64,000 bases of DNA from an uncultured Phycisphaerales bacterium (GCA_903871935.1 CAIQIQ010000050.1:62001-126000), one strand, 5' to 3'; counted from the first letter of the stretch, positions 38,701 to 46,952 are shown. Notes: generated by a model not told the origin, from the sequence alone. Translations and numbers: made by a program.

Positions 38701-39219
38701 AACGGGAAGTCCGACATCGGCAATGTGGAATGTGCCCTTGGTGGTGCGCCGATCGCTGCGCGGATTGTGCAGAACGCCGTTGCGCAGGCGATAGGAGTTG
38801 AGCCAGGAGTTCTCAAAGTGGTCGTCACCGGGTGGGAAGGCCAGTTCGCGCGCTATGCCAGGCGAACTGAGGCTGAAGGTCTCGCTTGCCAGAGCCAGGT
38901 CGGCCGGTAGTCCCTGCTCGCGGCAAAGGTCGTTGAGGAACTGTTCGATACACGAATCGGCCGGGCAGCGGTAACCCCGTAGAAGACGGGTCTTCTGGCG
39001 GTAGTTGGCAAGCAGGCCGTGGGCAAGAACCTGCTCGACGCCGGCTGCGAGACCATCGTGCTCTTCCATGCCAAGGGTAGTCAGTTGCAGGCGAATGAAT
39101 CGATGGAGTTGGCGGCGGGTAGCGGCCGAGGCCTCTGGGAGAGTACTCGCCGGGGCGCCAGGCTCATGCGTGAGGGAAGCCCGTGAATCGTCGACGCCGG
39201 GGAGAGATGGAAGCTGCAT
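35713..39219 (-). CDS. Large P-loop protein, candidate PPi-type phosphoenolpyruvate carboxykinase
   Basis: A 1,168-residue soluble protein starting at ATG 39219 after AGGAAGGA. It contains VTLIADNYFGYCKKEVKTQ (near 343) and a P-loop-like SGGGKSEISKSLLDY (near 507). The length (about 1,150) and these motifs recall the pyrophosphate-dependent PEP carboxykinase family, EC 4.1.1.38, which interconverts oxaloacetate and PEP using PPi. I am matching this from memory of the family, without an alignment, so the call is tentative. If right, the enzyme would join carbon flow at the PEP-oxaloacetate node. No neighbour supports it. It may instead be an unnamed planctomycete family. Confidence 0.45.
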   Translation of the reverse strand: MQLPSLPGVDDSRASLTHEPGAPASTLPEASAATRRQLHRFIRLQLTTLGMEEHDGLAAGVEQVLAHGLLANYRQKTRLLRGYRCPADSCIEQFLNDLCREQGLPADLALASETFSLSSPGIARELAFPPGDDHFENSWLNSYRLRNGVLHNPRSDRRTTKGTFHIADVGLPVPGDKVAVPFAVFANLFKHAVNPPEELLALPFTAQWPHPAKIFCSLLIRPIVCPEIPSLRPQQTMEIRFFAPGSLVSNLDFVESIFGNGGDPVLPENDARLDVTHWTGHTGCVILAPHLVSLTKAELGLPAYDQATPRQRRDGACWKSPDERYNDGQAFKITCRSSRGVMVTLIADNYFGYCKKEVKTQISFAANLMGQAEEEHSGGAIAFPSYIQGIEYHPAPLTLAASVPRSIAELAGQFPQILDARPEGYALDRAFPEIIYFPADASMDLNRGTIEWQLEGAARSIPLRVDRIYVTPAGQRFFLSRHPGSGRFRIVTTMPHGTFCHKPCTVSGGGKSEISKSLLDYMIYGPIYVSSLESDLDQVEQVLRRDHSQRWKPHLAAVYYAKNTPRTILDARRSLGSTIKLLTPSPDYNDQYNAWLRSVPSEILALVFLVKRLYQPEWGENWREHFTVDTVNGEPGHELKVDNRKAGGTYLRVGLLPSGEWRTFKVRQDFYPATKIQTEDDITASVVVPAPWISAASASEVTGSVKLVINCEERLFQRPDDAIHPGLDKQTESDFARTDNFFSNYEPLPSQAVQQIVDRVTDFDEFSAPMQQLLASAAQSQGLTACPANPRLVDGKPSKNPRYLQLRPDLARPIERYLTEMGIRLARNLPLDAPVVFPVNAVLIGRRNNPPEAAAGIRNLAVYNPIHYQELPEFFMDVICSLTGKSPSTTGAGSEGAMTKGPFNALFTTADLNAALCGFILTGLAGYSTAAGYVGPNRRVDHDISLLVPEIWCRLSDQERSPAALIANGCLEEIADFTHAGKTIPASRLGYRITYEFVRTYFGRIFDNPMRVLDEAMLRPETQDMDAFADGILNIVEAQQRVALQYFEDGSIGQACPPLQALLSIMAHGECEGKDVHHPDIRRLFTREYLLASDWYIQRLRNVQQRDVQRWQQCLNYLTDWTEHQSDAALARQLGIPGRLAHAQRELQRTSAPAYCDALKGTIGADAI

Positions 39220-39630
39220 AGCTGTATCCTTCCTGCGGGCAGAGCCTGTGCTGTCCCGAGATGCATGGGATGGTGCGTCACAGCTCAGATTGGGCTGCCG
39301 GAAGCGATGGTTTGACGTCGAGGGCCGCTGGGTCGGCGCAGAAGCCGTGTCCCGAAGGCCTTTGCCGTCCGATCGGTTCCAAATGGGATGCGCTCAGGCA
39401 TGTTCCTTCCCTTGCTCTCGAGGGCTGTGACGCTAATGCCAAACTGCTGTGATTATACCGTGGAGCTCGCGGCCACGTAATCGGCAAAGACTCGCGTGGC
39501 ACAGGGCCGTGGTGTATGTCTGGCGGTTCCATCATACTTTCGCGATAATCGGGAACCATACCGCTTGCCGTCGTGGCATCAGATCATCACGAGGCGAGCG
39601 AATGGGACACCAGAAAGGACGGGGCCACGC
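39220..39630. promoter_or_regulatory. Divergent intergenic region
   Basis: About 410 bases separate two divergent genes, so both promoters must lie here. Open frames within it are shadows or lack ribosome binding sites. A relatively AT-rich stretch with TGATTATACC occurs at about 39450-39460. I cannot name a specific promoter. Confidence 0.4.
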
Positions 39631-41217
39631 ATGAACACACGGTGGATCGTTTGCGTTGTCTTCATGGCGTTTGGCTGCGGGCTCTTGTCTCCGCTAAGTA
39701 CCGTGATGGCCGAGGATACCGAATGGAACAAGCTGATCGACGAGACCAAATCTCTCTATCGGCAGGGGCAGTATGACCGCGCTATCGAAGTGGCGAAGAA
39801 GGCGTTGGAATTGTCGGAGAAGGGAGGCGAGGCGAATGCTCCGTCCGTGGCTGTGAGCCTGAACAACCTGGCACAACTGTATTATGACCAGGGCCGGTAT
39901 GCGGCGGCCGAGCCGCTCTACAAACGTGCTCTGGCGATCAGAGAAAAGGAGTTGGGTCCAGATCACCCCGATGTTGCGGAGTGCCTGAACAACCTCGCAC
40001 TGCTGTACTCCATGCAAGGCCAATATGCGGCGGCCGAGCCGCTCTATAAGCGTGCCCTGACGATCATTGAGAAGGCATTGGGGCCGGATCATCCTGCCGT
40101 GGCTACGGGCCTGAATAACCTCGCGGAGTTGTATCGTACCCAAGGCCAGTGCGCGACGGCCGAGCCGCTCTACAAACGTTCCCTGGCGATTCGAGAAAAG
40201 TCGCTGGGTCCAGATCACCCCGACGTTGCGGAGAGCCTGAACAACCTCGCACTGCTGTACTCGATGCAAGGCCAGTACGCGGCGGCCGAGCCGCTCTATA
40301 AGCGTTCCCTGGCGATCATTGAGAAGGCATTAGGGCCGGATCATCCTAACGTGGCTTTGAGCCTGAATAACCTCGCAGAGTTGTATCGTACGCAAGGCCA
40401 GTATGCGGCGGCCGAGCCGCTCTACAAACGTTCGCTGGCGATCAATGAGAAGGCACTGGGACAGGATCATCCCGTCGTGGCCCTGAGCCTGAACAACCTC
40501 GCGGAGTTGTATCGAACTCAAGGCCAGTACGCGGCGGCCGAACCGCTCTACAAACGTTCCCTGGCGATCAGAGAAAAGGCGCTGAGTCCCAATCACCCGG
40601 ACGTTGCGGAGAGCCTGAACAACCTCGCGGAAGTGTATCGTGCCCAAGGCCAGTACGCGGCCGCCGAGCCGCTCTACAAGCGTTCCCTGGCAATCAATGA
40701 GAAGGCATTGGGGCCGGATCATCCTGTCGTGGCCCTGAGCCTGAACAACCTCGCGGAGTTGTATCGAACTCAAGGCCAGTATGCGGCGGCCGAACCGCTC
40801 TACAAACGTTCCCTGGCGATCAGAGAAAAGGCGCTGGGTCCAGATCACCCCGACGTTGCGCAGAGTTTGAACAACCTCGCACTGCTGTACTCTACCCAAG
40901 GCCAGTACGCGGCGGCCGAGCCACTCTACAAGCGTTCCCTGGCGGTTATTGAGAAAGCATTGGGGCCGGATAATCCCACAGTGGCTTTGAGCCTGAATAA
41001 CCTCGCACTACTGTACTCTACCGAAGGCCAGTATGCGGTGGCCGAGCCGCTCTACAAACGCTCACTGGCGATCTACGAAAAGTCGCTGGGCCCAAATCAC
41101 CCCGACGTTGCGAAGAGCCTGAGGAATCTGGCGGCTCTCTACCACAAGACCAGCCGGCCGGAAGATGCACAGGCGCTCGAACAGCGGGCTGCAGCCATTG
41201 ACCAGATCAAGCGGTAA
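39631..41217 (+). CDS. Secreted TPR protein with ten 42-residue kinesin-light-chain-like repeats
   Basis: A 528-residue protein. ATG 39631 gives a signal peptide (VCVVFMAFGCGLL...TVMAED), so it is exported. After about 75 residues come ten complete 42-residue repeats in DNA 39859-41118, then a partial eleventh. Each reads LNNLA-x-LY-x2-QGQYAAAEPLYKRSLAI-x-EKALGPDHP-x-VA-x-S, a TPR_12/kinesin-light-chain unit. Repeats occur in an alternating pattern (IREK...PDVAES with INEK/IIEK...VVALS), giving an 84-residue higher-order period. TPR arrays bind proteins; the partner is unknown. The upstream open frame to 39496 is rejected because it lacks the signal sequence. Confidence 0.9.
   Translation: MNTRWIVCVVFMAFGCGLLSPLSTVMAEDTEWNKLIDETKSLYRQGQYDRAIEVAKKALELSEKGGEANAPSVAVSLNNLAQLYYDQGRYAAAEPLYKRALAIREKELGPDHPDVAECLNNLALLYSMQGQYAAAEPLYKRALTIIEKALGPDHPAVATGLNNLAELYRTQGQCATAEPLYKRSLAIREKSLGPDHPDVAESLNNLALLYSMQGQYAAAEPLYKRSLAIIEKALGPDHPNVALSLNNLAELYRTQGQYAAAEPLYKRSLAINEKALGQDHPVVALSLNNLAELYRTQGQYAAAEPLYKRSLAIREKALSPNHPDVAESLNNLAEVYRAQGQYAAAEPLYKRSLAINEKALGPDHPVVALSLNNLAELYRTQGQYAAAEPLYKRSLAIREKALGPDHPDVAQSLNNLALLYSTQGQYAAAEPLYKRSLAVIEKALGPDNPTVALSLNNLALLYSTEGQYAVAEPLYKRSLAIYEKSLGPNHPDVAKSLRNLAALYHKTSRPEDAQALEQRAAAIDQIKR
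39859..41118 (+). repeat. Ten tandem 126-bp coding repeats
   Basis: Each unit is exactly 126 bases and starts at a CTGAA(C/T)AACCT motif. The DNA, not only the protein, is strongly conserved between units, particularly units 5-8, which suggests recent expansion or gene conversion. The eleventh unit (from 41119) is degenerate. Confidence 0.9.
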
Positions 41218-41553
41218 TGTGCTGTGGCGCTACCTACGTCCCCGTTCCACGCCTTTATTCGCCTTCGCTTACATATGGGCGCCACGTGTGAGCGCTGAAA
41301 TCAACGCCGGAATGGATGGTGTAACGCTTGCCCGCATGGATGTCTGAATTCAGAATCACGTCGTGGTCTGTAGCGATAAAGCCTCCATATTTACCAGCTA
41401 CAGTAAACGTACCCGTGTATGACTCGGAGCCGATGCGGCTCGCTATGCCTTCATCGTATGAATTTTCATCCGTGACCTCCTGGCGGCGTGGGCCGGCGCA
41501 CTCCTGTCTATCCATGCTCTGATTCGCGGCCCTCCGTCTTCGCCCGCCTCCCT
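41218..41553. other. Intergenic region with a possible small gene or remnant
   Basis: The minus strand has an open frame (41255-41515, 86 residues) whose C-terminal part, SESYTGTFTVAGKYGGFIA followed by TDHDVILNSDIHAGKRYTI, looks protein-like, with lower GC than the flanks. The natural start is not clear: an AGGAGG near 41474 precedes an ATG that opens only an eight-codon frame in a different register. This could be a truncated gene with one frameshift. I see no other structure here. Confidence 0.3.
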
Positions 41554-44157
41554 TCAACGCCCGTTTCCGAGCGCTCCCTGGCCCTTCAACCACTGCTCCA
41601 CCACTACCACATGCTCCTCGAGCGCCTTCGCCGCCTTCTCCACCTCCGCCCTCTCGCTCCCCTGGAACGCCGCGTTCAACGCCTTCATGTCTTCATCCAA
41701 TGCCGCGTTGGCCGTCTTCACGTCTTCCGGCGCCACCGTCCCCATACGCTGGGCGCGCATCACTCCCCCCTTGGCCTGCCCCTCCCTCACCATCAGTGGC
41801 GAATACTCCCGCATCAGCTGCACCCGCGCACGGATCACCGCCGGATCACGCACCACCGGCGGCCGGGTCACCAGAGGCGTGTCGGGCGCCCTCGTCACCT
41901 GGCCTCTCCCGTTCTGCGGCGGGAGCGGTTCTGCCTTGACCACCGGCACCGGCAAATCCCCCGGCCCCAGAATCTTCTTCCCGCCCAGTGCCACCTCCTC
42001 CGGCGCCCATTCAACGCCCTTCGTCTCCGCCGCCGTTCCCGGCGAAAATCCCGCAATCGCCTCCACATACGTTTCCGTCACCGTCCGCATCGGCTGCATC
42101 ATCCGAGGATCCGCCGGATTCGGCGGCACAACTAGATCCTCCACCTTTCTCACCAGCTTCCCCGGCACCTCGTCGCTCGTCCAAACCTTGATCGAAATCG
42201 TTCCGCCCTTGTAATACGACTGGTCCGTAAACTTGTAGGTCACCGATCGCCAGTGCGCCTTGATCTTCCGTCCACCCACCTCCACGTCTTCATCCCCTGT
42301 ATCCTTGTTCCCCGGCGTCGGATCAAAGCCCCGCTCCGGCCGGCTCATCGCCAACAGCGCCGCCTGCGGCCAGGCTACATTGTCCTCCACCACCCCCATC
42401 GCCTTGTGCGCAGTGGCCGTCCGGCCGCTCGTGTCCGCCTCGATCTTTGCCGGAAAGGCAATCTCCGTGTCCCGCGTTGGATGCGCTGCACCATTGGGAT
42501 CAAACACCTGCTCCGTCCGCCACAGATCTGCGCGCTCCGCATCCACCGACTTCAGCAAATACGTCATGCGATCGTCCGGATGCCTCGCCACCAACTTGTC
42601 CCCGCCCTGAACCTGCTGATACCATATCCGCTGCACCAGCGTCACTTTCGCGCCCGGCGCGAAGCCTTTCCACGCCAGATACTCCGGATAATCCACCATC
42701 GGACCGGCCACCTTCGCCACCGTCGGCTGCTCCAACTCCTTCCTGATCACATCCAACTCCCACTTGACCAGCAAATTAGGCTTCGCAGCCGCCGACCGCT
42801 TCGATGCCTCCAGCCACGCGGTCTCTCCCTTCTCTGTCGTGATCTTCTTGTACTCCCCGGGCACATCCACCTTCCCCGGATACTCAAAATCCTCACCAAA
42901 CGCGATCGCCGCCTTCAGATGCCCCTCCGGATACTTTCGGCAGATAATGTCCTCAAACGTCTCCAGCGGCATCTGCCGCGTCGCCCCCAATTCCTTCTCC
43001 CCAATGATCGATCCGCTGATCACTCGCTTCTTTGCCTTCCGTACCGACTCCGCCACTGCCAGCACTTTGTCCTCTCCGCCGAACGCTTTCACGATCCCCC
43101 CGTATGCATTCATCGCATACGTCCACTTGTCCGCTGTGCTCGGCAAGAACGACCGACCCTCGTAATACCGATTCGCTAACTGCAAAAGCAGATACCGCTT
43201 CGCATCGTCCTTCGTCGCCGCCGCCTCAAATGCCATCTTCGGATCGCGGTACACCCCCGTGATATCCTCCGGATAGGCTGCGTCATAATCATCCACTAGC
43301 GCGCCGCTGGGCCCTTTCTTCACCGGTTCCGGCAACGTCACCACCAGGTCCCCGTTCTCCTTCTTGGGCTGAGCTCGCACCCAATCCGCCGCACCCTCCA
43401 CCACCTTCGGCGAGAGTGCCTTCTTCATCCCCTCATAGGTCGCCACCGACTGCGCATACGAGAGCTTCCCGTACCGAAAATACAAGAAGATTGCGTAATG
43501 CTCCCGGTCATTGAACCCCGCCGGCACCACTCCCTTCCTGTTGAACTCCGCCCAGTCCCGCTCCATGACATACGCCTGGTATTCCTTACCGGCAGGATTC
43601 CAGACCTTCCGAAAAGTCGGCGACAGCAACCCCGCGCCCGCAACCCAACCGCCCCTGGCATACTCATCGGTAGTCTTCGCTTCCCCCAGCGCCGCCCGCG
43701 CTGCCTCCGCCCACTCCACAAATTCCGGCCTTGCCGTCGGCGGTATCCCCCCATCGACAAGCAGCCCCATCGCCTCCGCCAACTTCGCCGGAATGTCCTC
43801 TCCCCGCTGCACCGCGCTAGGCTTGGGATTGCCGACCGAACCGAACAGATACCACTGCAAATTGAACATATCCTTGTAAAACAGCGCCTGCGCAAAGGCC
43901 TCCCGTGCCTCCGCATGCCCCTTCTTGTCCGGATAAGTGTCCCAGAACTTCTGCCGCAGTTCGTCGATGTTGTCCAACTGGCCCGGCTTGCCTTCCGCCT
44001 CGGTCGTAAACGGCGCATTGAAGCGCTTCTCCGGGTGGTCCTTCATCACATCGCAATCAATGGGCCCGCACTTGAAATCATCGCCGCCTCCCGCCGCATA
44101 GTCCCACGCCCCAAGCATCAGCACGAGCGCCGCCGCCAAAAGCACATGCCGCCGCAT
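41554..44157 (-). CDS. Large secreted protein of unknown function
   Basis: An 867-residue protein that I do not recognise. ATG 44157 has GAGGT just upstream and yields a signal peptide (MRRHVLLAAALVLMLGAWDYAAGG). The mature part is rich in Lys, Glu, Ala and Pro with segments such as RSVTYKFTDQSYYKGGTIS and two cysteines near the start (KCGPIDCD). The C-terminal 60 residues are helical with charged repeats, perhaps a coiled coil. Two further in-frame Mets (44184, 44208) lie upstream but lack a signal sequence directly after them. It abuts the defence island; its function remains unassigned. Confidence 0.75.
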   Translation of the reverse strand: MRRHVLLAAALVLMLGAWDYAAGGGDDFKCGPIDCDVMKDHPEKRFNAPFTTEAEGKPGQLDNIDELRQKFWDTYPDKKGHAEAREAFAQALFYKDMFNLQWYLFGSVGNPKPSAVQRGEDIPAKLAEAMGLLVDGGIPPTARPEFVEWAEAARAALGEAKTTDEYARGGWVAGAGLLSPTFRKVWNPAGKEYQAYVMERDWAEFNRKGVVPAGFNDREHYAIFLYFRYGKLSYAQSVATYEGMKKALSPKVVEGAADWVRAQPKKENGDLVVTLPEPVKKGPSGALVDDYDAAYPEDITGVYRDPKMAFEAAATKDDAKRYLLLQLANRYYEGRSFLPSTADKWTYAMNAYGGIVKAFGGEDKVLAVAESVRKAKKRVISGSIIGEKELGATRQMPLETFEDIICRKYPEGHLKAAIAFGEDFEYPGKVDVPGEYKKITTEKGETAWLEASKRSAAAKPNLLVKWELDVIRKELEQPTVAKVAGPMVDYPEYLAWKGFAPGAKVTLVQRIWYQQVQGGDKLVARHPDDRMTYLLKSVDAERADLWRTEQVFDPNGAAHPTRDTEIAFPAKIEADTSGRTATAHKAMGVVEDNVAWPQAALLAMSRPERGFDPTPGNKDTGDEDVEVGGRKIKAHWRSVTYKFTDQSYYKGGTISIKVWTSDEVPGKLVRKVEDLVVPPNPADPRMMQPMRTVTETYVEAIAGFSPGTAAETKGVEWAPEEVALGGKKILGPGDLPVPVVKAEPLPPQNGRGQVTRAPDTPLVTRPPVVRDPAVIRARVQLMREYSPLMVREGQAKGGVMRAQRMGTVAPEDVKTANAALDEDMKALNAAFQGSERAEVEKAAKALEEHVVVVEQWLKGQGALGNGR

Positions 44158-44334
44158 GACTACCTCACTGGTTTGTTCCGACATGACCCCTAAGGAGATT
44201 TGACTCACACTTGATTCACTCTATGCGGCCCCCGTCGCCTTATCCAAACGAATTCTGCAGTTACAAAAGGGGTATCCCAGGAGCATTCAAGCGTTGGGCA
44301 GACATGTTGCACATGGTCAACTTTGACCGCGCAT

Positions 44335-44362
44335 GAAAAAGGACTCGCATTGCTGCAAGTCC
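44335..44362 (-). terminator. Terminator downstream of the first tRNA-Met 3' half
   Basis: On the minus strand, an imperfect stem (GGACTTGCAGC pairing with GCGAGTCC) is followed by five T residues (CCTTTTTC). It lies just beyond the tRNA 3' half, as expected for the terminator of the original tRNA transcript. It differs from the two terminators next to the other copies, so it is probably the chromosomal one. Confidence 0.6.
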
Positions 44363-44377
44363 TCTTCACGTAAACAG

Positions 44378-44424
44378 TAGCGGGGGCAGGATTCGAACCT
44401 GCGACCTCCGGGTTATGAGCGGGT
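44378..44424 (-). repeat. att repeat 1: tRNA-Met (CAT) 3' half
   Basis: A 47-base direct repeat, found again at 49599 and 53734. On the minus strand it reads from the anticodon loop CTCATAA through the T-arm (GCAGG TTCGAAT CCTGC) and acceptor strand of a Met-type tRNA. The bases before the loop do not form the anticodon stem, so no complete tRNA exists here. This is typical of an attachment site left by a tyrosine recombinase. Confidence 0.85.
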
Positions 44425-44538
44425 TAGCACCGCCCGCCGGAAGCCTTTGATTTCACGCAACTTACGCCAGTGCCGCTTTCTAGCAGGAACTTCAAGAAAT
44501 CGACATGTGCCACATCTGCACCATGTCGAACGGCATTT

Positions 44539-44556
44539 GGCTACATTTTGGCTACA
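44539..44556. repeat. Paired GGCTACA repeats, left end of element 1
   Basis: GGCTACATTTTGGCTACA lies exactly 115 bases right of the att core. The same 11-base-period pair is present at the equivalent distance from the other two cores (49760 and 53895). Likely arm-type binding sites of the recombinase; this is inference. Confidence 0.6.
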
Positions 44557-44589
44557 GGCGGCTCGCATGTCAAACGGTGCGAGCCAGCC

Positions 44590-44755
44590 GTGAAGATGTT
44601 TGGCTTCGCCACGAATGGAGGGCACGTCGTGGCGGACGTAGGAATGGTTCCCCCCATAGATCAATGCTGTCGTCGCCGCTGAATCACCTGCCAGGGTGCG
44701 CCCTCCGTCGAGTCCGAAGCCACGCTCCGCCAGGACTGGATCTCGATTGGCAACA
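44590..44755 (-). pseudogene. C-terminal remnant of a DUF4143 ATPase gene
   Basis: On the minus strand, sequence matching the end of the ATPase at 49818-51011: ANRDPVLAERGFGLDGGRTL..AGDSAATTALIYGGNHSYVRHDV, with a 13-base internal deletion that breaks the frame. The first 85% of the gene is absent. It lies between att 1 and the deleted SWIM gene, in the same order as the intact copies in element 2. Confidence 0.75.
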
Positions 44756-44756
44756 C

Positions 44757-45350
44757 CCACATGTTCATCGATGAAGCTTCCGAGTCGCGACAATTGGCCG
44801 ATCCTCGACCCGATCGAGGATTTCGATCAATCGGGGCCGGTTACGATGGCGCGCACGAATCTCCTCCACGATCTGTTTCCATTCATGTTCGCGATCCATG
44901 GGTCGCATGGTGGGGTTCAGTTTCCGCAGATACGCCGCGACTGTTTCGTATGCGCCGACGCTGGCGTGAGTGAGATTCTGGTTGATCCACTCGGGAACGG
45001 CTTCGCCGCGGCCCAGCGGCTCCAGATACTCCGCAACACCGCCACCGCGTGCTTACAGCCGTCATAGCCCACTGGGCATGCGCATCTGGACTGATCGAAT
45101 CTTCAGCACTTTTCTTCTTCTGCAACCATACGCACACGACGCAGCGATCGCCGCCCGCGACCGTTGCCAGTAGACGGGCATCCTCCGAGACCGCCAAATC
45201 TCGCACTCGTCTCTGTTGTTGGTACGAGCGTCCAATACCGAGCGGCTGTCCGCCCACTTCTCCAGCTCATTCCAGTCAATGCCTCCCACCGGTCCGCTGA
45301 TGATGACGATCTGCCGGCTTTGGCTGTCGGTTCTTCATCTGGTCTATTGA
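44757..45350 (-). pseudogene. SWIM zinc-finger gene with large internal deletion
   Basis: Minus strand. The N-terminal part (about 45350-45000) and the C-terminal part (about 44985-44757) of a gene homologous to 51189-53315 are joined directly; about 1.5 kb is missing. The N-terminal part has several frame disruptions but still reads EALTGMSWRSGR, RSYQQQRRVRDLAVSEDARLLA and SVLDARTNNRDE segments. It lies just after the AbiEii stop, as in the ancestral order AbiEi-AbiEii-SWIM-ATPase. Confidence 0.75.
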
Positions 45351-45379
45351 TCACAGACAAGTCCATCCAGTGGCAAGTA

Positions 45380-46273
45380 TCACGACTGCCGTTTCGCCAG
45401 CGCATCCGCCATCGCGACCGCAGCGTCGAACGCTCGGTTCAGATCGAATTGGTCAAACTCCTCTTGTCGAAGCACCGGTCGGAGTCGCGCCTGCAATTGC
45501 ACCTGCAACTGCGTCAGCCGATTCTCAGCAACGTTGACCGGTTCGATGCCGGGGATTGCCAACTTCTGACTCACAAGGCCAACCAGATCCGGGGCCATTG
45601 GGTCCAGTTCCAACGACCGGACGGCATGATCCAGATCGAAGAAGTCACGGATTGCCACCTCCCGGCGCGTCAGTGCTGCGCGAAACTTCTCCGCCCACGC
45701 TTCGCGGAGCGCGATGCACGATATACCCGTGGGCTGTACCAGCGGCTCGCCATCCAGGGGATCGAGCAGGAGCGTATTCGCTGGGCAGATAGTCACTGGC
45801 AGCAGCAGGGGCTCGCGCAGGCTTACCTCGATCTTGATGGTTTCGACACTGCCGTCGAGAATCGATCGATAGCTGATGCTGCCGTTGTATTGAGCCGAAT
45901 CGTTGGCCCCTCGCATCCCATCGGCGATTTGGCAGAACCCGAGCGTCCGGGGGATCGCCGCCATGGCTGCTTTGATGCGCTCGGCCTGCCGTCGGCGCTC
46001 GTTCCGCGAGGTCATCGTCGGCAGAGAGATGGCGAAGTCCAGGTCTTCGCTGAGCCGATAGAACCCCGCATGGACCTTGGCCAGGCAAGTGCCTCCCTTG
46101 AAGGCCAACCGTGGATCCGAAGCAGCCAGATGCACCAGTAACACGGTGCTGTAGTAGTCCTTCTCAATGAGCCGGGCCACGAAGCCGGAGCGCACGGCGG
46201 TGAAGTTCAACGCTTCCCGGAACAGGTCGGGATCCTCGTGAACGGTGAACGTGGGCGGCTGCAACTTAGCCAT
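45380..46273 (-). CDS. AbiEii-type nucleotidyltransferase toxin, copy 1
   Basis: A 297-residue putative toxin of type IV toxin-antitoxin system AbiE. The nucleotidyltransferase signature is FKGGTCLAKVHAGFYRLSEDLDFAIS (about 60-85), containing the GS-like and D-x-D catalytic residues. The rest (EAWAEKFRAALTRREVAIRDFFDLDHAV) is family-typical. It overlaps its upstream partner (46266-46952) by 8 bases. The family transfers a nucleotide to a tRNA or other RNA, and the antitoxin represses transcription. It is full length compared with copy 2 (about 75% identical by eye). Confidence 0.9.
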   Translation of the reverse strand: MAKLQPPTFTVHEDPDLFREALNFTAVRSGFVARLIEKDYYSTVLLVHLAASDPRLAFKGGTCLAKVHAGFYRLSEDLDFAISLPTMTSRNERRRQAERIKAAMAAIPRTLGFCQIADGMRGANDSAQYNGSISYRSILDGSVETIKIEVSLREPLLLPVTICPANTLLLDPLDGEPLVQPTGISCIALREAWAEKFRAALTRREVAIRDFFDLDHAVRSLELDPMAPDLVGLVSQKLAIPGIEPVNVAENRLTQLQVQLQARLRPVLRQEEFDQFDLNRAFDAAVAMADALAKRQS

Positions 46274-46952
46274 TGAGCACCACTCCCCAGCGACGGCTGA
46301 TCTCGCCTCGGCACGGTCGGTTGGGCACCCACGGGATGAGGCTGGTCGAACTGGCCAAGTCCTGTTCCAATCTGCTCAGCAGCTTTGCGGCCACACCGTC
46401 CGCTTCCAGCAGCGCCCCGATGCGGCGGATCGTTCCCTGGTTGCCGTAGCGGAGCGTCAGGTCGACCAGTTCGGGGGCGCTCACTCGGCCGGCCGACATC
46501 TCCTGCCTGATCCACCCGTATGCCCGGGGCAGCGTGTCAAAGCGCGACCAGTCATACACGGCGTCGACCAGAGAGCGGGCTCGGGAGCAGTAGACAGCGG
46601 TGAGCCCTTCGGTCGTCGTCACTTCCTCAGTGCTGCCCATGCGCTTGTCGGCCACCTTGATCAGCGACAGCCTCACGGCGCCGATGGTACGGTCGCCAGA
46701 CAGCCGGTTGTTGTAGGCGTAGATGCGGGTGGGCAACTGCTCGTCGAAACCATAGCGGCTGAAGGCATTGGGGCCGCAGATCTGGTAGCGTCCCTGGCGG
46801 TCCGCGATCAGAGTGTTCAAAGCCAGAGTTTCATCAGGGCTCCAGACGCCGCCCAGCGGCAATCGCGGCGGCACCAAGTACAACCCCCGGCGGACGCGGA
46901 CGATCAACCCGGACACGGCCATGCGACTCAGCAGATATCCAACTTGTTCCAC
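46266..46952 (-). CDS. AbiEi-type antitoxin, N-terminus truncated, copy 1
   Basis: A 228-residue protein from GTG 46952, matching copy 2 (48388-49182) from YLLSRMAVSGLIVRVRRGLYLV onward. The first 40 or so residues of the family, which include the start of the winged-helix DNA-binding domain, are missing because a deletion fused the gene to an upstream SWIM gene out of frame. The remainder (PNAFSRYGFDEQLPTRIYAYNNRLSGDRTIG, VYDWSRFDTLPRAYGWIRQEMS) is intact. Whether it is still translated and neutralises AbiEii is unknown; GTG 46952 lacks a strong ribosome binding site, and it may rely on the overlapping SWIM reading frame. Confidence 0.8.
   Translation of the reverse strand: MEQVGYLLSRMAVSGLIVRVRRGLYLVPPRLPLGGVWSPDETLALNTLIADRQGRYQICGPNAFSRYGFDEQLPTRIYAYNNRLSGDRTIGAVRLSLIKVADKRMGSTEEVTTTEGLTAVYCSRARSLVDAVYDWSRFDTLPRAYGWIRQEMSAGRVSAPELVDLTLRYGNQGTIRRIGALLEADGVAAKLLSRLEQDLASSTSLIPWVPNRPCRGEISRRWGVVLNG

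Noticed and set aside
39859-41118. CRISPR array
   Set aside because: The regular repeats are 126 bases, contiguous and in frame, coding TPR units, with no spacers.
44378-44424. Functional tRNA-Met gene
   Set aside because: Only the 3' half is present; bases upstream of the anticodon loop cannot form the anticodon stem or D-arm. The same is true for the copies at 49599 and 53734.
44413-44793. Short minus-strand open frame ending ...REIKGFRRAVLTRS next to att 1
   Set aside because: Similar frames occur at all three att sites because the non-coding spacer is conserved; there is no integrase motif such as R..H..R..Y.
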